From positions 1-25,818 of the IMG/VR virus record IMGVR_UViG_3300043446_000708: a stretch of 25,818 nucleotides of DNA. One strand, 5' to 3'. Both the position numbers and the translations under genes were made by a program. A model generated the notes under the pieces. The model saw only the letters and a program-made list of their open reading frames with translations, was not told the DNA's origin and made no database searches. Of the stretch, positions 20,649-25,818 are shown in pieces (position 1 is the stretch's first letter; the number at the start of each line of letters is the position of its first letter). The DNA is from a virus.

Positions 20649-23102
20649 ATGGCCTACGAAAACTGTATCAACGTCATCAAAGAGGCCGCTGGCCGCGATC
20701 TGTCCGACGACGAATTGCTGATGATGCTTGAGTCGTTGCAAGCACGCGAGCGCTACTTCAAGCTCAAGGGCATGGCGAGCGACGACCGCGAGGCGACCAT
20801 GATGGCCGCTGACGAACTGGCCCGAACCATCGAGATGTCTGCCGTGATCGAGCGCCGCCAAGCCGCGCTCAACATGATCAAGCGCGTCGAGAAGGTGTCG
20901 TGGGTGCAAAACAATTTTGGCAACAACTTTGCCGAGGGCATCGAGGCGCTGCTGGTGGGCGTGAACCGCGCCAAGACAGGCGCACGCTTGAGCGCCGCCC
21001 AGACCCAGCACAAGCTGATCAGCACCTACATGGCTGGCCTGACAACCGACCTCGAGGCCACGGGCCACCTGTCGCTGTTCACCAGCGGTGCGCTCGACCG
21101 CGAGGTGTCGCGTGCGCTGTGGTCGATGGGCAAAGAGGGAGAGGCCAAGGCGCTTGCCAACCTACCCAAAGAGGCCGTCGACATCGCAAAGGTGCTGCAC
21201 AAGTGGCAAGAGGTTGGCCGTACCGATGCCAACGAAGCTGGCGCGTGGATCAGGGAGAGCCGTGGCTACATTGTCAAGCAGAGCCACGACCGCGCCAAGA
21301 TTTACGCCGCAGGCGAGAAGCAGTGGAAGGCCGATGCCGAGCGCTTCTTTGACCTCGACCGCATGAGCCTGTCTGGTGGCAGCATTGATTTCATTCTTGC
21401 CAAGCTCTACAGCGACTTCTCATCTGGTCAGCATCTCAAGCCGATCCCAGACGACGAGCTGGCAGGCTTCAAAGGCCCGAGCAACCTTGCCAAGAAGATC
21501 AGCCAGCAGCGCGAGGTGTACTTTAAAGACGCTGATGCGTGGTTTGACTACAACGAAAAGTACGGCAGCGGCAACGTGCGCGAGTCGTTTGTTGGTGGCC
21601 TGCGCCAGCGTGCAATGGCAACTGGCCTGATGCAGACCTTGGGGTCAAACCCAGAGGCCATGCTGCGCACCATCATCAACGACCTCGACCAGTCGGCCAT
21701 GATGAAGGGCGACACCGACAACCGCCAGCGCCTTGCCGACTTCACCAAGCCGAACGGCATGGCCGACACCTACCTCAAGGCGGTGGATGGCCGCGCTGAC
21801 ATCGCCGTCAACGAAATCTGGGCGCGTCGAGGTTCAGCCTTCCGCGCTTGGGAGACGATGGCAAAGTTGGGCGGCATGATCTTTTCTCAGCTCAACGACA
21901 TTGCGGTGTTTGGTTCCGAGATGAAATACCAAGGCCGCAGCTTTTTCTCAGGCATGGCCGATGCCGTCACTGGCTTGGGTACAAACCTCAAGCAAGAAGA
22001 CCGCCGTCAACTGCTGGCCTCGCTCGGTGTGGCCGTTGACAACATCGCTGGCGAGCTGGGCGCAATGGGGTCGCTGCAAGAAGCAGGTTCCATGAGCAAG
22101 GCCATGCGCATGTTCATGAAGCTCAACCTGTCTCAGTTCTGGACTGAAAAATTCCGTGCGTCTGCTGCGTTGGGATTTGCGCATCATCTTGCGCTAAACG
22201 CACCAAAGGTTTGGGATGATCTGGGCGACGAGCTGCGCCGTGTTCTCAGCCTGTACGACATCGGCGCGAAAGAGTGGGAGACGATCCGCGCTTCGGCCAA
22301 GAAGCACATCGACGGCAACGACTACATCACGCCCGAGCTGGTGGCCGATCCAGAGGTTGCCGACAAGCTGCGCACCTACTTTACCGACCGCACATCGTTT
22401 GCCGCGCTCGAGCCTGACGCAAAGACCAAGGCGCTGATGCTGCAAGGCACGCAGGCTGGCACGATCAACGGCGAGTTCATGCGCTTCATGATGCAGTTCA
22501 AGTCGTTCACTGGCGCGTACATGCAAAAGGTCATGGGCCGCGAGCTGTATGGCCGTGGCTACGAGGGCGAGGCTGGCTTCAAAGGTATCGTCGGCGCACT
22601 GCGCAACGGCAACGGCGAGATGCAAGGCCTTGCCAACGTGATCCTGTGGTCGACGCTGGCAGGCTACGCCTCGATGTCGCTCAAGGACTTGGCAAAGGGC
22701 CGCACACCACGCGATCCGATGGAGGCCAAGACATGGCAGGCCGCGATGCTGCAAGGCGGCGGCATGGGCATCTGGGGCGATTTCCTCTTCGGTGAGGCCA
22801 GTCGCTTTGGCGGCAAGTTCTCAGACCTGCTCGTTGGCCCCGTGCCTGCGATGGCAAGCGACTTCGTCGACCTCTACCACAAGGCATTGCAGGGCGATGA
22901 TGTGGCAGCGCAGGCATTGAAGAAGGTCATCGATCACACGCCCTTCCTCAATCTCTTCTACACCCGCATGGCGCTTGACTACCTTATAATCTATCGCATG
23001 CAGGAGGCCATGAACTCTGGCTACCTGCGCAGGATGGAGCGAAGGGTAGAAAAGGAAAACGCCCAAACTTTTCTGCTCCGACCCTCCGAGGTCGTGCGCT
23101 GA
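20649..23102 (+). CDS. Large internal core/ejection protein (817 aa)
   Basis: This mostly helical 817-residue protein follows the 1494-aa gene, with AGGA eight bases before its ATG. The N-terminus (ENCINVIKEAAGRDLSDDELLMMLESL) is a common opening in phage core proteins. Residues ~380-480 are helical with moderately hydrophobic parts (AKLGGMIFSQLNDIAVFG). The C-terminal ~150 residues contain MRFMMQFKSFTGAYMQKVMGREL, a hydrophobic LANVILWSTLAGYASMSLKDLAKGRTPRDP and an ending SGYLRRMERRVEKENAQTFLLRPSEV. That ending is shared by many podovirus ejection proteins with the polyvalent-type helical domain (LPD38-like, from memory). It probably acts as the gp16-like part of the ejectosome that spans the cell envelope. 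Confidence 0.75.
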   Translation: MAYENCINVIKEAAGRDLSDDELLMMLESLQARERYFKLKGMASDDREATMMAADELARTIEMSAVIERRQAALNMIKRVEKVSWVQNNFGNNFAEGIEALLVGVNRAKTGARLSAAQTQHKLISTYMAGLTTDLEATGHLSLFTSGALDREVSRALWSMGKEGEAKALANLPKEAVDIAKVLHKWQEVGRTDANEAGAWIRESRGYIVKQSHDRAKIYAAGEKQWKADAERFFDLDRMSLSGGSIDFILAKLYSDFSSGQHLKPIPDDELAGFKGPSNLAKKISQQREVYFKDADAWFDYNEKYGSGNVRESFVGGLRQRAMATGLMQTLGSNPEAMLRTIINDLDQSAMMKGDTDNRQRLADFTKPNGMADTYLKAVDGRADIAVNEIWARRGSAFRAWETMAKLGGMIFSQLNDIAVFGSEMKYQGRSFFSGMADAVTGLGTNLKQEDRRQLLASLGVAVDNIAGELGAMGSLQEAGSMSKAMRMFMKLNLSQFWTEKFRASAALGFAHHLALNAPKVWDDLGDELRRVLSLYDIGAKEWETIRASAKKHIDGNDYITPELVADPEVADKLRTYFTDRTSFAALEPDAKTKALMLQGTQAGTINGEFMRFMMQFKSFTGAYMQKVMGRELYGRGYEGEAGFKGIVGALRNGNGEMQGLANVILWSTLAGYASMSLKDLAKGRTPRDPMEAKTWQAAMLQGGGMGIWGDFLFGEASRFGGKFSDLLVGPVPAMASDFVDLYHKALQGDDVAAQALKKVIDHTPFLNLFYTRMALDYLIIYRMQEAMNSGYLRRMERRVEKENAQTFLLRPSEVVR

Positions 23103-23105
23103 TTT

Positions 23106-23110
23106 AGGAG
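23106..23110 (+). promoter_or_regulatory. Ribosome-binding site supporting the TTG start at 23117
   Basis: AGGAG six bases before a TTG codon. There is no ATG near the start of this frame that would keep the conserved fibre-anchor domain, so TTG is the likely start. Confidence 0.6.
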
Positions 23111-23116
23111 TCCATC

Positions 23117-23809
23117 TTGACCGTCTCAACAACCACATCGAAAGTCAGCTTTGCTGGCAACGGCTCGACCACAGCGTTCGCCGTCAACTTTTATTTCCTC
23201 GCCAACAGCCACCTCAAGGTCGTGCTGCGTGCCGCTGACGGAACTGAAACCGTCAAGACGCTGACTACAGACTACACCGTCACTGGTGCAGGCGTGAGTT
23301 CTGGCGGCACGGTCACCATGAACACAGCGCCTGCATCTGGTCAGACGCTGGTGATCTTGCGCAACGTGCCGATCACTCAGGACGTTGACTATCAGCCAAA
23401 CGACCCCTTCCCTGCGGCCACGCATGAGCAGGCGCTCGACAAGCTGACGATGATCGCGCAGCAGGAGCAAAACTCGCTTAACGGCGTGATCCGTTTTCCA
23501 GACACCGATTCGTCAAGCCTGACGGCCACCCTGCCCTCTTCGAGTGCGCGAGCCAACAAAGCCATCGTGTTTGACGCATCTGGCAACGTGATCGTCTCCA
23601 CTGACAATTACGTCAACCAAGCAGCCAACGCAGCAGCGAGCGCGGCGGCAGCAGCATCATCGGCAGGCGCGGCATCAACCAGCGCCACGGCTTCGGCAAG
23701 CAGCGCGACAGCATCAGCAGGCTCGGCAACCGCAGCAGCAGCAAGTGCAGCAAGTGCTGCGGCAGCGGCAACTGATGCAGCAATCGCGATGGCAATCGCT
23801 CTAGGTTAA
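23117..23809 (+). CDS. Short tail fibre: T7-type anchor domain plus Ala/Ser stalk
   Basis: The TTG start has AGGAG six bases upstream. Residues 1-~140 match the N-terminal tail-attachment domain of T7-like fibres (gp17 family): [29 protein letters not shown], then DYTVTGAGVSSGGTVTMNTAPASGQTLVILRNVPITQDVDYQPNDPFPAATHEQALDKLTM, then GVIRFPDTD. From about residue 168 to the end the chain is almost only Ala and Ser with some Thr/Gly, a probable coiled-coil or stalk. No receptor-binding domain follows (T7 gp17 is 553 aa, this is 230), so it is likely an adaptor onto which another protein docks. The beta-rich gene at 23822 follows closely. Confidence 0.85.
   Translation: MTVSTTTSKVSFAGNGSTTAFAVNFYFLANSHLKVVLRAADGTETVKTLTTDYTVTGAGVSSGGTVTMNTAPASGQTLVILRNVPITQDVDYQPNDPFPAATHEQALDKLTMIAQQEQNSLNGVIRFPDTDSSSLTATLPSSSARANKAIVFDASGNVIVSTDNYVNQAANAAASAAAAASSAGAASTSATASASSATASAGSATAAAASAASAAAAATDAAIAMAIALG
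23620..23785 (+). repeat. Ala/Ser-rich low-complexity stalk repeat
   Basis: Irregular GCA/GCG/AGC/TCA codon repeats encode an Ala/Ser stretch of about 55 residues at the C-terminus of the short fibre. The reading frame is kept. Such DNA is prone to slippage, so repeat number may vary between isolates. Confidence 0.7.
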
Positions 23810-23821
23810 AAAGGAACCATC

Positions 23822-24148
23822 ATGGCAAACACATTCACCTCTTACGTCAACAAAGACGTTGGCACATCGGCAGCAACCATCGTCACTGTTGGCGCAGCCA
23901 CTACGACCACTATCATCGGCTTGTCTTGCGCGAACACCAGCGCGTCACCCGTGACGACTGACGTTTACGTCACACGCTCTGGCACAAACTACTACCTCAT
24001 TAAAGGCGCGACAGTGCCAGTTGGTGGTGCGCTTGTTGTCGTTGGCGGCGACCAGAAAGTCGTGTTGGTCACGAGCGATGTCTTGAAGGTGGTGTCCTCG
24101 GCTGCTGCTTCCATCGACGCAGTGACCAGCGTTCTCAACATCGCCTAA
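23822..24148 (+). CDS. Small beta-rich protein between fibre genes (108 aa)
   Basis: AAGGA precedes the ATG by about six bases. The sequence MANTFTSYVNKDVGTSAATIVTVGAATTTTIIGLSCANTSASPVTTDVYV, followed by GTNYYLIKGATVPVGGALVVVGGDQKVVLVTSDVLKVVSS, is a compact beta-sandwich. It resembles a small protein repeatedly found beside tail-fibre genes in aquatic phages. The family appears conserved but its function is not known to me; a fibre or tail decoration role follows from its place between the two fibre genes. Confidence 0.7.
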   Translation: MANTFTSYVNKDVGTSAATIVTVGAATTTTIIGLSCANTSASPVTTDVYVTRSGTNYYLIKGATVPVGGALVVVGGDQKVVLVTSDVLKVVSSAAASIDAVTSVLNIA

Positions 24149-24158
24149 GAGGTAGCGC

Positions 24159-25502
24159 ATGTCCTATCTTGGAAATAACCCAACACAGCAAGCGTTTACG
24201 CCAGCGGTCGATGTGTTCAGCGGCAACGGCTCGACCACTGCCTTCACGCTGTCGCGCCAAGTCGCTTCCGTGGCGCAGGTCGAGGCCGTCATTGAAAACG
24301 TGGTGCAAAGCCCCGTCGATGCGTACACCGTCAGCGGCAACACCATTACATTCACCAGCGCACCGCCTTCTGGCAGCAGCAACATCTATGTGCGCTACAC
24401 CAGCCCGATCACTCAAGTGGTGCAGCCAACTGATGGCTCTGTTGGCTTGCGTCAGTTGAGTGGTGATTTGCAGAACGCCACCTATGGCATGAAGAACCGC
24501 ATCATCAATGGTGCGATGATAATTGACCAACGTAATGCTGGTGCGAGTGTTACTGGTATTACAACTACACAAACATATCCTGTCGATAGATTTTATGTTT
24601 TACAAGCATCAGGTGCGACCTTAACGGCACAAAGATCATCTACTGCGCCAGCAGGATTTACAAGCAGCTTAGCTTTAACTGTTACTTCTGCGGGAACTCC
24701 AAGCTATTCTTTTTTCCAACAGTCCATTGAAGGATTCAGTGTGGCTGACATGGGCTGGGGAACAGCAAACGCCAAAACTTCAACGCTTTCTTTCTGGGTT
24801 CAATCCAGTATTGCTGGAACTTATGCGGTATCTTTGCAAAGTAGTGATTATGGATATTCGTATGTGGCGACATATACGATTACTTCTGCAAACACATGGC
24901 AGCAAGTTTCATTGACAATTCCAGGGAACACTACTGGAAACTGGTACACAGATAATAGAAGTGGTTTGAACATTCGTTTTTGTTTAGTTGCTCAAGCGGG
25001 TGCGCCAACAAATACATGGGCTGCAGGATCATATAATGGTGCACCAACAGCTGTAAACTGGACGGCCACAAACGGAGCTACCTTCTACATCACAGGCGTT
25101 CAACTAGAAAAAGGCAGCACAGCCACATCGTTTGACTACCGCCCGTATGGTACTGAGTTGGCTTTGTGTCAAAGGTACTACTACAAGTGGATTAACAACA
25201 TTGGAGCTGCCAGATACAACATATTATTTCAGGCATATTCATCAAGCGCAGCGTTTGGAAAAATTTTTGACCTACCTGTAACTATGAGAGCGCAGCCAAC
25301 GGCGACAGCTTCTGGCACGTTTACAGCCGTAAACGCAACAGGCTCAATTACAACCGCTTATAGCAACAAACCTATTGATTCAACAACAGCTCAAACAATT
25401 GCCACTGGGGCGTGGACTGGCTCATCTGGTTTGGTGGCTGGAAATTGCACAATTGTAGAAACGGCATCTAATGCCTACATTGAAGTATCAGCGGAGTTGT
25501 AA
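24159..25502 (+). CDS. Receptor-binding tail fibre/spike, mosaic (447 aa)
   Basis: GAGG precedes the ATG. Residues 1-~105 form an attachment-type domain ([20 protein letters not shown], then [23 protein letters not shown]), sharing GNGSTTAF with the short fibre upstream. Then [18 protein letters not shown] (~108-125) opens a beta-rich lectin-like module ([61 protein letters not shown]) that closes with [37 protein letters not shown] variable C-terminal domain of ~100 residues follows. Base composition falls sharply after the conserved RIINGAM block, indicating module exchange. Expected role: host surface binding. A polysaccharide ligand is inference. Confidence 0.85.
   Translation: MSYLGNNPTQQAFTPAVDVFSGNGSTTAFTLSRQVASVAQVEAVIENVVQSPVDAYTVSGNTITFTSAPPSGSSNIYVRYTSPITQVVQPTDGSVGLRQLSGDLQNATYGMKNRIINGAMIIDQRNAGASVTGITTTQTYPVDRFYVLQASGATLTAQRSSTAPAGFTSSLALTVTSAGTPSYSFFQQSIEGFSVADMGWGTANAKTSTLSFWVQSSIAGTYAVSLQSSDYGYSYVATYTITSANTWQQVSLTIPGNTTGNWYTDNRSGLNIRFCLVAQAGAPTNTWAAGSYNGAPTAVNWTATNGATFYITGVQLEKGSTATSFDYRPYGTELALCQRYYYKWINNIGAARYNILFQAYSSSAAFGKIFDLPVTMRAQPTATASGTFTAVNATGSITTAYSNKPIDSTTAQTIATGAWTGSSGLVAGNCTIVETASNAYIEVSAEL
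24520..25070 (+). other. A+T-rich exchanged fibre module
   Basis: Sixty-base samples counted by hand give G+C of about 63% at 24241-24300, 35% at 24541-24600, 40% at 24841-24900 and 48% at 25081-25140. Codons switch from G/C-ending to A/T-ending at the same place. The left edge falls within or just after the conserved RIINGAM block. The right edge runs into the GVQLE...[14 protein letters not shown] block. This looks like a module acquired from a lower-G+C phage by recombination at conserved blocks. The C-terminal domain after 25190 is again A+T-richer. Confidence 0.7.
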
Positions 25503-25503
25503 T

Positions 25504-25677
25504 ATGTACAAACTGTATCGTTCACCTAGAACAAATGAAATGTGTAACTGCGTCATACGCACCGCAGACGGCGCTTGCATCCCTTTCGACCCAGCCAACA
25601 CAGACTACCAGCAATACCTCAAATGGCTCGAAGAGGGCAACACGCCTGAGCCAGCCGATGAACAAGGAGGTCAGTGA
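25504..25677 (+). CDS. Small fibre-associated protein (57 aa)
   Basis: ATG 25504 follows the fibre stop by one base. The protein reads [52 protein letters not shown]. The NTDYQxYLxWLxEGNTPxPAD motif is very common in small proteins, or at the ends of proteins, next to tail fibres, where assembly-chaperone or fibre-tip roles are suspected. No ribosome-binding site is obvious, so it is probably translated by coupling to the fibre. Its stop overlaps the next ATG by one base. Confidence 0.65.
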   Translation: MYKLYRSPRTNEMCNCVIRTADGACIPFDPANTDYQQYLKWLEEGNTPEPADEQGGQ

Positions 25678-25818
25678 TGGCTATCAGCAAGATCAACCCG
25701 AACAGCCTTGGCGGTGCGCCATGCTTTAGTGCGTACCAGAGCAGCGCACAAACGCTGTCTGGTGCAACATGGACAAAGTTGCAGTTTCAAACAAAAGAGT
25801 GGGACACAACAACTGCGT
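25677..25818 (+). CDS. Fibre/C1q-like protein, 3'-truncated by window edge
   Basis: ATG at 25677 with a perfect AAGGAGG about nine bases upstream; it overlaps the previous stop (TGATG). The 47 visible codons run open to the window end, starting [46 protein letters not shown]. The FSAYQS...TWTKLQFQTKEWDT pattern resembles the start of the C1q/TNF-like jelly-roll domain found at phage fibre tips. It probably encodes a further receptor-binding or fibre-tip component. The rest lies outside the window. Confidence 0.7.
   Translation, partial: MAISKINPNSLGGAPCFSAYQSSAQTLSGATWTKLQFQTKEWDTTTA

Noticed and set aside
20900-21352. 150-codon frame inside the 817-aa ejection gene
   Set aside because: The product is Arg/Gln/Gly/His-rich as expected for a shifted frame, and the host frame keeps normal codon use here. 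It contrasts with the nested frame at 20215.
23620-23785. Tandem DNA repeat of CRISPR or minisatellite type
   Set aside because: There is no constant repeat unit or spacer. It is Ala/Ser codon low complexity within a coding frame.
24159-25502. Diversity-generating retroelement target in the fibre gene
   Set aside because: No reverse transcriptase, template repeat or adenine-specific variable repeat pair is visible in the window. The A+T-rich part is better explained by module exchange.

Overview
The window is a dense, one-directional stretch of a tailed-phage (or prophage) genome with a T7-type short tail. Every gene I support reads on the + strand, with 1-4 nt stop/start overlaps (ATGA, TAATG, TGATG, TTGA) and Shine-Dalgarno sites such as AGGAGG. 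The DNA is G+C-rich with G/C-ending codons. The 5' gene resembles replication-P-like proteins I associate with beta- and gammaproteobacterial phages, and the fibre modules resemble those of aquatic phages. A podovirus of an aquatic, G+C-rich proteobacterium is therefore likely; a Burkholderiales host is my guess and is not proven. No integrase, repressor, polymerase, lysis cassette, tRNA or CRISPR array is visible.

Layout. (1) 1-1364: the 3' end of a replication-type gene, then a chain of overlapping tiny genes (43, 35, 17, 75, 53 and 89 aa), several hydrophobic or basic. (2) 1361-3437: packaging, with small terminase, a one-helix membrane protein and large terminase. (3) 3441-9746: head, with two tandem paralogous small proteins, portal, a Bbp19-like protein, a Dps/ferritin-like protein, scaffold, a small protein, major capsid protein, a probable decoration protein, a terminator-like hairpin and two small virion proteins. 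(4) 9759-12644: tail tube, with gp11-like adaptor and gp12-like nozzle. (5) 12641-23102: ejection proteins, namely gp13-like (GNAT fold), gp14-like, an 867-aa protein carrying a muramidase-like domain, a 1494-aa multidomain protein with HExxxH and GNAT-like segments, and an 817-aa large core protein. (6) 23117-25818: fibre region, with a short anchor-plus-stalk fibre, a beta-rich protein, a mosaic receptor-binding fibre, a small accessory protein and the start of another fibre-type gene that runs off the window.

How the genes work together: the terminases pump DNA through the portal into a capsid assembled on the scaffold. The adaptor and nozzle close the tail. The internal proteins leave at infection, cut peptidoglycan and form the DNA conduit. 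The fibres bind the host.

Two observations stand out. First, an 86-codon gene (20215-20475) with its own strong ribosome-binding site is nested out of frame inside the 1494-codon gene. Within it the codon-usage signal switches to the nested frame (hand-counted GC3 about 76% against about 39% in the host frame). Second, a small protein between portal and scaffold carries His/His/Asp/Glu with the same spacing as the Dps ferroxidase centre. Fibre-module mosaicism, a truncated anchor-only fibre and a Leu codon-context bias are also described.
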